Origin: Mucilaginibacter tundrae
GTDB taxonomy: Bacteria; Bacteroidota; Bacteroidia; Sphingobacteriales; Sphingobacteriaceae
Assembly (NCBI RefSeq): GCF_013408825.1
Contig: NZ_JACCBZ010000007.1
Span: 1-64,000, forward strand
Length of the DNA: 64,000 nt
Direction: 5' to 3'
In this document: piece by piece, positions 1 to 7,900 of the stretch
Layout: each line of letters begins with the position of its first letter
How positions within the stretch are numbered: the first letter of the stretch is position 1
Translations under genes and position numbers: made by a program
The notes under the pieces: generated by a model
The model's database searches: none
What the model was told of the DNA's origin: nothing
Seen by the model: the letters and a program-made list of their open reading frames with translations, nothing else

Positions 1-87
<87 letters not shown>

Positions 88-120
88 AAATCTTAATGCG
101 TTTAACAACGATTAATCATT

Positions 121-152
121 AACCCTTCGTTCGTAAGTTCGAGGGGTTTTTT
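121..152 (+). terminator. Intrinsic terminator of the rRNA operon
   Basis: A 9-bp stem (AACCCTTCG with CGAGGGGTT, one G-U pair) is followed directly by a run of six T. It lies 34 bases after the 5S 3' end, the expected place for termination of the rRNA transcript. Confidence 0.75.
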
Positions 153-185
153 GGTTTATAAGGTTTTTTGAATACCAATATTATT

Positions 186-216
186 AAAGCTTTCGCTTAT
201 TAAGCGGGGGCTTTTT
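186..216 (+). terminator. Second terminator-like hairpin after 5S
   Basis: AAAGC...CGCTT pairs with AAGCG...GCTTT around a 3-nt loop. The three central TTT/GGG positions can form G-U pairs, and a five-T run follows. It could be a back-up rRNA terminator or a palindromic repeat. Confidence 0.45.
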
Positions 217-277
217 GCGTTTAGATCAATTGGTAATGAAACAGGAATACTCGTTCAGTTTTAAGATAATCTGGGTG

Positions 278-366
278 GGAAGTCGGAGACTTCCACTATC
301 TATGGATTAAGAGCGCTGCGCTAACTCTTAATCCAGTGGGGTATTTATGGCTTCGCTTATAAATAC
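278..366. repeat. Cluster of three short palindromes
   Basis: There are three perfect inverted repeats in a row. GGAAGTC/GACTTCC (278-294) has a 3-nt loop. TGGATTAAGAG/CTCTTAATCCA lies at 303-335. GTATTTAT/ATAAATAC lies at 341-366. A fragment close to the middle one (TGCGCTAACTCTTAA followed by CCAGTGGGG) recurs near 41037-41062, so this is dispersed repeat material. No ORF here resembles a protein. Confidence 0.6.
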
Positions 367-521
367 AGCACACAAAAGCTGAACTGGCATTCCCGCCATA
401 CGCCCGGCCCGCCCCTTTGTCGTGGCCAATGCTCTATAAATGATGGTTATGGACACACACGGCAAGCGTGCGCCAGCAAAGGGGTATATTGGGTTCTTCA
501 GATAAATCATTAGATTTGATT

Positions 522-723
522 ATGGAAACGGTAATCATGCATCCTGAAAATAAAGAGCAGCTATCTGCTCTAAAGGCTTTTGCCAAAGCTTTAAAGGTTA
601 AATTTGAGACAATCCTTACAATAACAAGTTTGTTGCCAAGATACGTAAAAGCAAGATGGAGGCTGAACAAGGCGTGCAATTACATTAGATCCTACCAAAT
701 CCTTGTGGGAAAATATAGGATAA
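522..723 (+). pseudogene. Decayed antitoxin-like gene with two frameshifts
   Basis: Starting at ATG 522 the frame reads METVIMHPENKEQ and then LKALKVKFE, the typical N-terminal half of the small Bacteroidota antitoxin-like proteins (DUF2683-like) that are paired with RelE/ParE toxins. Near 609-617 the homologous reading moves to the next frame (YNNKFVAKIRKSK, then MEAEQGVQ). Near 680-684 it moves again (TLDPTKSLWENI, stop at 721-723). Joined, the three pieces make a protein of about 66 residues with the usual family ending. No toxin gene follows. The family name comes from memory of sequence style; the frame shifts are read directly. Confidence 0.6.
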
Positions 724-761
724 TTGTTTTTACTATTGCAATGTTACAGGCATAGTCGTTT

Positions 762-776
762 GTAGTCAGAGACTAC
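762..776. repeat. Short palindrome GTAGTC-N3-GACTAC
   Basis: A perfect 6-bp inverted repeat with a 3-nt loop. Its AGTC-N3-GACT core matches the palindromes at 278-294 and 57076-57092. Confidence 0.5.
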
Positions 777-825
777 GGAGAGCGACGGGCTGTAAAACTT
801 AAACCTTAGGATATTGTATACAAAT

Positions 826-1902
826 ATGTGTAAAGTTCATAACAGAATTGGCTCTTTAACTGCTATTAAATCTCATTTACGCGATAATAGTGTAAATGAT
901 TTCAATTCGGTAAATGAACTAATTGCGTTTCAAAAGAGTTATTCGCACACTCAAAAAAAAATTATTTCAGAACATTCAATATTAATCAAAGATGAAAGTG
1001 ATGCTCTAAAAGCAGAGATCCCAGAATTAGGCAAAAGAATTGAAATAAGTAAAGGTGAGGCTGAACAGAAACTGCAGTTGGAACTTGATCAATTAAAGGA
1101 ACAGCTGAATAATATGCATTTAATGCAATTGAACATCCTTGAAAAACTTACCGGCTATTTTAGAAAACTTAGAGTTGCAGGGAAAATTCGAAATATTGAA
1201 AATAATTTTGACTCCAGAGTTGCAAATTCAATTAGGCAATATGAAGATGAACTCACTAAAAAGAGTGGCAGATATGATTATATTATTTCTAATTTTTCAA
1301 GAGCCGTTGACGAAAGTAGTTCTTTACAACTAAAGGAACTTGAAAGGAAAAAAAGGATAATTGATGAAATAAACACTTTAATATACGGTGCTGTAGGAGA
1401 GCAAAAAGTCTCAAATGAATTAAAAAAATTATCTGATGATTATATTTTGATAAATGATTTTATTTGCTCATTTAATCCACCAATTTTTAACAGGCAAGAA
1501 AATGACTATATAAAATCTATTCAAATAGATCATATATTAATTTCTCCTGCCGGTATTTTCCTTATTGAAACAAAAAACTGGAGCAAACGCTCATTAAATA
1601 GTTTAAGTCTACGGTCACCTGTAGAGCAAATAAAGAGAACAAATTTTGCCTTATTCAAAATCTTAAATGAAAGAATAGCAAGCAATGTACTTGATAGACA
1701 TCATTGGGGAGAAAGAAAAATCTCAATAAGAAATCTCATAGTTTTGATTGATCAGAAACCTAAGGAAGAATTTAACTATGTGAAAATATTGATTTTAAAC
1801 GAGCTTAACAGATATATAGAATATTTTAAACCCAGTTTTTCTGCAATGGAAACTCACTTAATATCCAATTATTTGCTTAAAATCAATAGACAAAGCAATT
1901 AG
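826..1902 (+). CDS. NERD-domain protein with N-terminal coiled coil
   Basis: I start the protein at ATG 826 (358 aa); a longer frame opens with TTG at 814, with less room for any upstream signal. Residues about 40-170 are rich in Lys, Glu and Leu and look like a long coiled coil. From about residue 187 there is a NERD (nuclease-related) domain: GAVGEQKV, then IDHILISPAGIFLIETKNW. The last motif holds the D...ExK pattern of PD-(D/E)XK nucleases. NERD proteins are accessory proteins of uncertain role, proposed to act on DNA and often seen near mobile or defence genes. The gene is AT-rich compared with its neighbours and stands alone between palindromes and the thr operon, which suggests acquisition. 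Nuclease activity is inferred. Confidence 0.75.
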   Translation: MCKVHNRIGSLTAIKSHLRDNSVNDFNSVNELIAFQKSYSHTQKKIISEHSILIKDESDALKAEIPELGKRIEISKGEAEQKLQLELDQLKEQLNNMHLMQLNILEKLTGYFRKLRVAGKIRNIENNFDSRVANSIRQYEDELTKKSGRYDYIISNFSRAVDESSSLQLKELERKKRIIDEINTLIYGAVGEQKVSNELKKLSDDYILINDFICSFNPPIFNRQENDYIKSIQIDHILISPAGIFLIETKNWSKRSLNSLSLRSPVEQIKRTNFALFKILNERIASNVLDRHHWGERKISIRNLIVLIDQKPKEEFNYVKILILNELNRYIEYFKPSFSAMETHLISNYLLKINRQSN

Positions 1903-2118
1903 TATTATAATTTGTCGCTATATATGGGAGTCATGATGATGAAAAACTGGGATTATTTACGACAGTTATAAAAATACCCATACCTATATTCCAAGCACTT
2001 ACATTCCTTCCCTAAACCCGATAGCAGCGATACCGGCCTCGAGCCTAAGGCCTCGCGCAGTATAAGCGGATAGCGGGACTGCCGTTCATAGAAAGCACTA
2101 CCTTTGTTTTTCAAATAA

Positions 2119-2148
2119 AAAAGCCCATATTTTACAATACGGGCTTTT
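2119..2148 (-). terminator. Terminator of the thr operon
   Basis: On the minus strand, AAAAGCCC pairs with GGGCTTTT and the stem extends inward with one mismatch; a T-run follows. It lies 27 bases beyond the thrC stop. The 1903-2118 stretch before it holds no convincing gene, only GC-rich repeat-like sequence. Confidence 0.7.
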
Positions 2149-2174
2149 ACATAATCAATAGTTTTATTTCGGGA

Positions 2175-3485
2175 TTAGCCGTTCTTCAACAGGTAATTTT
2201 TAAACTCAGCGAATTCTTTGCTCAGGATTACTGATTGTTTTTCTTTTGCTTCGAGGGCTTTTACTTGCTCGGGTACATCGATCTTCTCGGCAATGTTGTC
2301 CGGGAATACATCGGGAAATTTGCATGGGTGGGCAGTGGCTAAGAATATTCCTGATGCTTCGCTATCAGCATGAAGTTTTTTCCAATCTTTAAGTGCTTTC
2401 CAGGCAATGGCCGTATGCGGGCAAACTACATAGTTGTAGTCTTTGTCGACTGCTTTAATGGCGGTTAAGGTTTCTTCATCGTCGTAGCTGAAACCTGTGA
2501 TCAAGGTTTTTAATTCATTCTTATCGGCTTTGAACATATCGGCTATGCGCACCCAGTTGCTTGGGTTGCCTACGTCCATGGCGTTGGAGAGGGTGGCAAC
2601 GGATGGCTTTGGCTGGTAAACGCCCGACTTTAAAAACGCGGGAACTGTATCATTGGCATTGGTGGCTGCGATGAACTGCTCAACGGGTAAACCCATTTTC
2701 CAAGCCAGTAAACCGGCGCCGATGTTGCCGAAGTTTCCGCTGGGTACCGAGAATACGACTTTGTTTTTGCCTTGCTTTAATAGCTGCGCATAGGCGTTAA
2801 AGTAGTAAAAGGTTTGTGGGATGAGCCGGGCGATGTTGATAGAGTTGGCTGATGTTAGTCGGAATTTTTCGTTCAGCTCTTGATCGGTGAAGGCTTGTTT
2901 AACCAGCGCCTGGCAATCATCGAAGGTGCCGTTGATCTCGAGGGCGCGGATGTTTTGTCCGTTGGTGGTTAATTGCAGCTCCTGTATGTCGCTCACTTTG
3001 CCTTTGGGGTATAAGATAGTGACGCGGGTATTTGGTACGCCCAGGAAGCCCAGAGCAACCGCTCCGCCGGTATCGCCGGAAGTGGCAACGAGTACGTCCA
3101 ATTGTTTTTCGCCTTCTTCGAGGAAATAGCTCATTACGCGGCTCATGAAACGGGCGCCGAAATCTTTAAATGCTAATGACGGGCCATGGAAAAGCTCGAG
3201 CACATAAACATCTTTTTCAAGCGCGACTATCGGCGCGTAGAAATTGATGGCGTCGTAAATAATGGTTTTTAGATCGTCCGCAGGGATATCATCTCCCAAA
3301 AGGTGATGCGCTACGTGAAACGCGATCTCGGGTAATGAATATTCATCTAAATGGTTGATAAATTTATCATCCAGGCGCGGGATGGTTACGGGCATATAAA
3401 GGCCTTTGTCCTGCGGCATGCTGTTAAAAACGGCATCTTTAAATGATACCCTGGATACTGTATTGTTGGTGCTGTATAGTTCCAT
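2175..3485 (-). CDS. thrC: Threonine synthase
   Basis: 436 aa, PLP-dependent threonine synthase, which converts O-phospho-L-homoserine to L-threonine, the last step of threonine synthesis in the cytoplasm. The start MELYSTNNTV and the block FHGPSLAFKDFGARF (the lysine of AFKD binds PLP) are family signatures. VATSGDTGGAV and SVPSGNFGNI are the phosphate- and cofactor-binding loops. Length is normal for the family. It is the last gene of thrA-thrB-thrC, 108 bases after thrB; that spacer is filled by a large palindromic repeat that may affect its expression. Confidence 0.96.
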   Translation of the reverse strand: MELYSTNNTVSRVSFKDAVFNSMPQDKGLYMPVTIPRLDDKFINHLDEYSLPEIAFHVAHHLLGDDIPADDLKTIIYDAINFYAPIVALEKDVYVLELFHGPSLAFKDFGARFMSRVMSYFLEEGEKQLDVLVATSGDTGGAVALGFLGVPNTRVTILYPKGKVSDIQELQLTTNGQNIRALEINGTFDDCQALVKQAFTDQELNEKFRLTSANSINIARLIPQTFYYFNAYAQLLKQGKNKVVFSVPSGNFGNIGAGLLAWKMGLPVEQFIAATNANDTVPAFLKSGVYQPKPSVATLSNAMDVGNPSNWVRIADMFKADKNELKTLITGFSYDDEETLTAIKAVDKDYNYVVCPHTAIAWKALKDWKKLHADSEASGIFLATAHPCKFPDVFPDNIAEKIDVPEQVKALEAKEKQSVILSKEFAEFKNYLLKNG

Positions 3486-3494
3486 TTTTTGTAT

Positions 3495-3596
3495 TAGCCC
3501 CCTCTAAATCTCCCCCGGTAGGGGAGACTTTTAGAAGCCCTATTATAATTAATATTTATTAAAGCCCTCCCTACCGGGGAGGGGTGGGTGGGGCTA
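3495..3596. repeat. Large imperfect palindrome between thrB and thrC
   Basis: The left arm (3495-3532) and right arm (3561-3596) are near-complementary, both carrying TAGCCCC at the outside and a CCGGTAGGG core. The unit resembles the GC-rich palindromic repeats scattered through Bacteroidota genomes. The right arm includes the thrB stop codon, so the unit sits inside the operon mRNA, where it would fold into a long hairpin. Confidence 0.7.
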
Positions 3597-4574
3597 TATC
3601 ACCCTCGGCCCTGCATCGTTAATAGTCGATACGTAAATGTTTGAGCCGATTTTTATGCCGGTTAAATGCTGTTGTAATTTCTGGGTGATGCGTTTGGCTG
3701 TTTCTTCGTCTTTGGTAAAGGCGAATACTGACGGGCCTGAACCGGAGATACCGAAACTTACCGCGCCCATGCCCATTGCTATTTCGCGCATTTTGTAGAA
3801 GTCGGGGATGAGCATGGAGCGGACGGGTTCTACTAAAATATCTTTCATACTGCGGCCGATGAGGTCGATATCCTGCATGAATAAGCCGCTTACCAGGCCT
3901 GCGATGTTGCCCCATTGGGTAACGGCATCTTTCATGTTTATTTTTTGGCGGATGATCTGGCGGGCCTCGCGTGTCGGTACGTCAACATCAGGGAATACGA
4001 TGGCGCAATACAAGCCTGCGGGATGTGGTAGACGGATCACGTCCAAAGGATCGTAACTGCGGATGAGTACAAAGCCGCCTAATAAAGCCGGGGCTACATT
4101 ATCCGCATGACCGTGACCGCAAGCCATTTCTTCGCCTTTCATGGCGAAAGGTAATAGTTTGGCGGGATCAGAGTCATCACCCAATAAAGTTTTGATGGCA
4201 TATAAACCGGCTACTGTACTTGCCGAACTGGAGCCTAATCCGCTGCCAATCGGCATTTTTTTGTGGAGTTCTATATCCAGGCCAACATCAGTACGGCCAA
4301 TGCTTTGCAGGTAATGCTGTACGCTTACGCTTACTGTATTTTTAGCGGGATCGAGCGGCAGGCGACCGTCATCACCAGTGATTTTACTAATGGTGATGCC
4401 GGGTTTATTGGTTTGGCGCATGATCACTTCGTCGCCGGGTTCGTTAACCGCGAAACCGAGTACGTCAAAACCACATACTACGTTGGCAACGGTTGCGGGG
4501 GCGAAAACGTGGACGCTTTCCCGGGTAGATTTGAGTATAGTTGGTGCTTTCACCTCTTCTAAATTATTTTCCAT
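3594..4574 (-). CDS. thrB: Homoserine kinase
   Basis: 326 aa, GHMP-family kinase that phosphorylates L-homoserine to O-phosphohomoserine for ThrC. The GHMP ATP-binding motif PIGSGLGSSSASTVAG lies near residue 107, and the C-terminal glycine-rich segment GISGSGPSVFAF is also typical. It starts two bases after the thrA stop, so the two genes are surely co-transcribed and probably translationally coupled. Confidence 0.96.
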   Translation of the reverse strand: MENNLEEVKAPTILKSTRESVHVFAPATVANVVCGFDVLGFAVNEPGDEVIMRQTNKPGITISKITGDDGRLPLDPAKNTVSVSVQHYLQSIGRTDVGLDIELHKKMPIGSGLGSSSASTVAGLYAIKTLLGDDSDPAKLLPFAMKGEEMACGHGHADNVAPALLGGFVLIRSYDPLDVIRLPHPAGLYCAIVFPDVDVPTREARQIIRQKINMKDAVTQWGNIAGLVSGLFMQDIDLIGRSMKDILVEPVRSMLIPDFYKMREIAMGMGAVSFGISGSGPSVFAFTKDEETAKRITQKLQQHLTGIKIGSNIYVSTINDAGPRVI

Positions 4575-4576
4575 GA

Positions 4577-7021
4577 TTAATTAGCTCCTACGTTTATTAA
4601 ATCAGCAAATACTCCTGCCGCGGTTACCTCGGCACCTGCACCGGGGCCTTTAACTACCAATGGGCGTTCTTTGTATCTGTCGGTAGTGAAAGATATGATA
4701 TTATCACTGCCTGATAAGGTGAAGAACGGGTGGTTTTCATCAACCATTTGCAGGGTGATGGATGCTTTGCCATTATCTAATTTCCCTATATATCTTAAAA
4801 CTTTACCTTCGGCTTCAGCCGTATTTTTAAGCTTTGCGAAAAACGCATCTTCGGCTTTCAAAGCAGCATAAAATTCATCAACAGATTGTGCATCAAGGCA
4901 AGCTTTGGGTAGCATATTTTCAATTTCTACATCAGCTTCTTCCATTGGGTAACCGGCATCGCGGGCGAGGATCAGGATCTTACGCATAAAATCTTTACCG
5001 CTCAAGTCATCGCGTGGGTCGGGTTCGGTATAACCTTTTTCCTGGGCAGTTTTTACCACATCGTGGAAATTGGCATCGCCCTTAAAGTTATTGAATATGA
5101 ATGAGATGGTGCCGGATAGGATGGCTTCAATACGCCGTACCCTATCACCACTATTCATTAAATCTTTTAGGGTGCGGATGATCGGTAAGCCTGCGCCTAC
5201 ATTGGTTTCGTAGAAGAAATCAACGCCATGACGTCTAGCGGTATCATGAAAATTGCGGTATTGGCTGTACGCTGCCGAATTGCCTATTTTGTTACAGGTT
5301 ACTACGGAGATGTTTGATTTAAAGGCTTCTTCGTAAAACGCGATAGGTGTAGGACTGGCAGTATTATCAATAAACACGCAGTTAGGCAGGTTCATGCTTT
5401 TCATGCGTTGGATGAATTCGTTCAGATCAGCTTTTTCGTCAGATGCCTGGAGATCATCTTCCCAAGTGTCTAAAGAAATTCCATCAGCATTAAAAACCAT
5501 TTTACGGGTGTTGCTGATACCGGCTACTTTAACCTGGATGCCGTTGTTTTGCTGTAAGAATTCACTGTGGGCATTCAACTGTTTAAATAAGGTTTTACCG
5601 ATGTTGCCGGTACCTAAACAGAATGCATGCAATGTTTTGGTGAGCTGGATAAAGAACGCATCGTGTACTGCATTTAATGCTTTCGCCAGATCATGTGAAG
5701 AGATGATAACCGAGATGTTGTACTCGGATGATCCCTGCGCTATTGCTCTTACATTCACACCGTTACGACCTAATGCATGGAATAATTTGCCGGATACACC
5801 AGGGGTTTGTTTCATGTTCTCGCCTACTACCGCCAATACGGCAAGGTTGGATTCTATCTCGGGTTGCTCTAATTTGTTGGCTAATAGCTCTAACTCAAAT
5901 TCCTGCTCTATTAAAGTTTTGGCTTTTTCAGCTTCGGCTGGTTGAACAGCGAAAGTGATGCTATGTTCTGATGATGATTGGGTGATGAGGATGATGTTAA
6001 TTTGCTCGCGTGCCAACAAAGAGAATAAGCGGCCGCTAAAGCCTGATTTACCCACCATGCCGCTGCCTTCTAAATTCAGGATGCTGATGTTGTTGATGGT
6101 GGAGATACCTTTGATTGGCAAATTAGATGCTTTACAATCATGACGGATAACCGTTCCCTCAAACTGAGGCTCGAAAGTATTTTTGATGACGATAGGGATC
6201 TTCTTTAAAAATGCCGGGATCATGGTTGGCGGGTAGATGACCTTTGCGCCGAAGTAGGATAGTTCCATTGCTTCGGTATAAGTTAGCTCCGGTAAGGAGA
6301 ATGCTTTTTTAACCAGGCGCGGGTCGGCGGTCATCATGCCGTTAACGTCAGTCCAGATCTGGATTTCTTCTACGTTCAAAGCCGATCCTAATATCGCGGC
6401 AGTGTAATCGCTTCCTCCACGGCCTAAGGTAGTGATCTGCCCGGCATCGTTGCTGGCAATAAACCCGGTAACGAAAAGCATTTTGCCGCTGTTCTCATTA
6501 TAAAAACCACGGACAAGCTGCTCGGTCAATTCCATATTTACTTTGGCATTGCCGAAAGCGCTATCGGTTTTGATGATCTCGGATGCATCAACAAAAACAG
6601 CAGGGAAGTATTGCGCGGCTATTTTGCTGATCATTAAGGTAGAGCAGCGTTCGCCGAAGCCTAAAACCATATCACGGGTTTTTGGGGTGAGCTCCCTTAA
6701 GGCTAAAATACCCTGAAGCAACTCCTCTAACTGGTTAAAGTTTATTTTAAGGCGGGTTAAGGCCGGGTTTTGATTTTGAATTTCGAGCAGGCTTTTTACC
6801 ACCTCAAAATGGCGGCGTTCCAGTTCGGCTAAATCGACAGTGAAATCTTTACCGTTTGATGCATCCTCGGCCATAGAGATGAGCAGGTTGGTTACCCCGC
6901 TCATTGCTGAAAGTACTACAACCGGCCTTTCACCAACCGAGTCGGTTTTTAGGATATTTAACAGGGTTTGGATGCTTTGTATAGATCCTACGGAAGTACC
7001 GCCAAATTTTAAAATCTTCAT
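4577..7021 (-). CDS. thrA: Bifunctional aspartokinase / homoserine dehydrogenase
   Basis: 814 aa. The N-terminal half is aspartokinase (start MKILKFGGTSVG, two ACT domains at about 310-450). The C-terminal half, from about residue 460, is NAD(P)-dependent homoserine dehydrogenase (CLGTGNIGKTLF, later GTISFIFN and PDPRDDLSGKD). It performs the first and third steps from aspartate toward threonine and methionine. I choose the ATG at 7021. An in-frame ATG at 7072 exists, but translation from it would run straight through the attenuator hairpin (7040-7069), and the extra 17 residues are not part of the family's N terminus. Confidence 0.95.
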   Translation of the reverse strand: MKILKFGGTSVGSIQSIQTLLNILKTDSVGERPVVVLSAMSGVTNLLISMAEDASNGKDFTVDLAELERRHFEVVKSLLEIQNQNPALTRLKINFNQLEELLQGILALRELTPKTRDMVLGFGERCSTLMISKIAAQYFPAVFVDASEIIKTDSAFGNAKVNMELTEQLVRGFYNENSGKMLFVTGFIASNDAGQITTLGRGGSDYTAAILGSALNVEEIQIWTDVNGMMTADPRLVKKAFSLPELTYTEAMELSYFGAKVIYPPTMIPAFLKKIPIVIKNTFEPQFEGTVIRHDCKASNLPIKGISTINNISILNLEGSGMVGKSGFSGRLFSLLAREQINIILITQSSSEHSITFAVQPAEAEKAKTLIEQEFELELLANKLEQPEIESNLAVLAVVGENMKQTPGVSGKLFHALGRNGVNVRAIAQGSSEYNISVIISSHDLAKALNAVHDAFFIQLTKTLHAFCLGTGNIGKTLFKQLNAHSEFLQQNNGIQVKVAGISNTRKMVFNADGISLDTWEDDLQASDEKADLNEFIQRMKSMNLPNCVFIDNTASPTPIAFYEEAFKSNISVVTCNKIGNSAAYSQYRNFHDTARRHGVDFFYETNVGAGLPIIRTLKDLMNSGDRVRRIEAILSGTISFIFNNFKGDANFHDVVKTAQEKGYTEPDPRDDLSGKDFMRKILILARDAGYPMEEADVEIENMLPKACLDAQSVDEFYAALKAEDAFFAKLKNTAEAEGKVLRYIGKLDNGKASITLQMVDENHPFFTLSGSDNIISFTTDRYKERPLVVKGPGAGAEVTAAGVFADLINVGAN

Positions 7022-7034
7022 ATCTGTATCTAAA

Positions 7035-7069
7035 ACAAAAAAGCCTTCCTCTTTTCGGAGGAAGGCTTT
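7035..7069 (-). terminator. thr attenuator terminator
   Basis: On the minus strand a perfect 12-bp stem (AAAGCCTTCCTC with GAGGAAGGCTTT, 6-nt loop) is followed by TTTTTT. It lies just upstream of the thrA start and downstream of the leader peptide, so it would end transcription before thrA. A competing pairing for its 5' arm is listed separately. Confidence 0.88.
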
Positions 7070-7115
7070 CATTTGGTTATTTATGTTTTTTACACCATAC
7101 GATTATCTTCCTCCG
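7056..7115 (-). promoter_or_regulatory. thr antiterminator pairing
   Basis: The last codons of the leader peptide contain CGGAGGAAG (minus strand, plus positions 7107-7115). This is the exact reverse complement of CTTCCTCCG in the 5' arm and loop of the terminator (7056-7064). The 9-bp pairing excludes the terminator. A ribosome stalled on the upstream Thr/Ile codons would leave CGGAGGAAG free (antitermination); a ribosome reaching the stop codon would cover it (termination). Confidence 0.8.
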
Positions 7116-7168
7116 GGTATTATGCCGGTGGTAATAATTGTTGTAATAATGGTGCCGTTATATATCAT
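7103..7168 (-). CDS. thr operon leader peptide
   Basis: A 21-codon frame, too short for routine gene calling, reads MIYNGTIITT and then IITTGIIPGGR. It has five Thr and seven Ile codons, packed in the middle. This is the composition of thr leader peptides (compare ThrL of E. coli), whose translation senses charged tRNA-Thr and tRNA-Ile. It starts about 20 nt after the predicted transcription start and ends 33 nt before the attenuator stem. It has no close Shine-Dalgarno sequence, as is usual in this phylum. Confidence 0.85.
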   Translation of the reverse strand: MIYNGTIITTIITTGIIPGGR

Positions 7169-7194
7169 TGTTTAATGTGTATTTGTTACACGCC

Positions 7195-7226
7195 GTAAAT
7201 TAAGCAGTTAATTTTTGAAATAGCAA
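7195..7226 (-). promoter_or_regulatory. Predicted promoter of the thr operon
   Basis: On the minus strand, TTG (plus 7224-7226) is followed after 21 nt by TAATTTAC (plus 7195-7202). This fits the Bacteroidota -33 TTG and -7 TAnnTTTG pattern. The start site would fall near 7188, giving a 20-nt lead before the leader peptide. Confidence 0.45.
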
Positions 7227-7292
7227 GGTTTATTTATAATATTTTATAATTGGGGGATATTTGCTGTTATTAGGCTTTATTTAAATTATTAC

Positions 7293-7865
7293 ATGCTTAA
7301 ATTTTTACTGTTGTTTTTTATGGGGTTTTTAACGATTAACATCGCGTTAGCACAAAAGGATGAAGCGATCAAACAAATGCCGGTATTAAACGGGGATTTG
7401 ATATATACAGATAGTATAGCGGTACAAGGACACACCATGGCGCAACTGGATACCGCGGCTAAAAAGTGGTTTTACAGTTATTTTAAATATACTGACACCA
7501 ATGTAGCTCGTACTGCCAAGGATAAAAAAAGTATCATTTTTAATCGGGGAGTATTTGAATTTAAATGCACCCCTATGTTTGTTACTTTTCCATATTATGG
7601 TATTGTAACCATGCAGGTACAATGCAAGAACAATTATTACACCTACAAAATCTATCAAATTTGGTTTCGGCCCGAAAATGGGGTATTGAATTCACTGGCT
7701 TATAAATCAAGCGCTGATTACCTGTTAAAATTATATAACAAGAAGCACTTAAGCTTTAGTGAGTTAATGAGCATTGATAAAGCAGAAGTGAAAAATTATC
7801 TTTTCAGCATTGATGAATCAATCCGGCTTTGCATATTATCCCTTAATAAAGCAATGGTAAATTAA
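7293..7865 (+). CDS. Secreted protein, DUF4468-like
   Basis: 190 aa. Residues 1-20 form a signal peptide ending ALAQ. The mature part begins with PVLNGDLIYTDSIAVQG and has an aromatic block KKWFYSYF, which fits the Bacteroidota DUF4468 (TBP-like fold) family of periplasmic or envelope proteins of unknown role. No catalytic motif is visible. It is divergent from the thr operon and 35 bases upstream of rsgA, so co-transcription with rsgA is possible. Confidence 0.6.
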   Translation: MLKFLLLFFMGFLTINIALAQKDEAIKQMPVLNGDLIYTDSIAVQGHTMAQLDTAAKKWFYSYFKYTDTNVARTAKDKKSIIFNRGVFEFKCTPMFVTFPYYGIVTMQVQCKNNYYTYKIYQIWFRPENGVLNSLAYKSSADYLLKLYNKKHLSFSELMSIDKAEVKNYLFSIDESIRLCILSLNKAMVN

Positions 7866-7900
7866 TAAGCTATTAATTTAGTTAAATTTGCAGTTGATAT

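Noticed and set aside
5394..5945. Long plus-strand frame of 183 codons
   Set aside because: It is antisense to thrA, has a Ser/Cys-rich composition typical of shadow frames and no homologous motif.
7022..7072. N-terminal extension of thrA by 17 codons
   Set aside because: It is the attenuator hairpin read as protein; family members begin with MKILKFGG.
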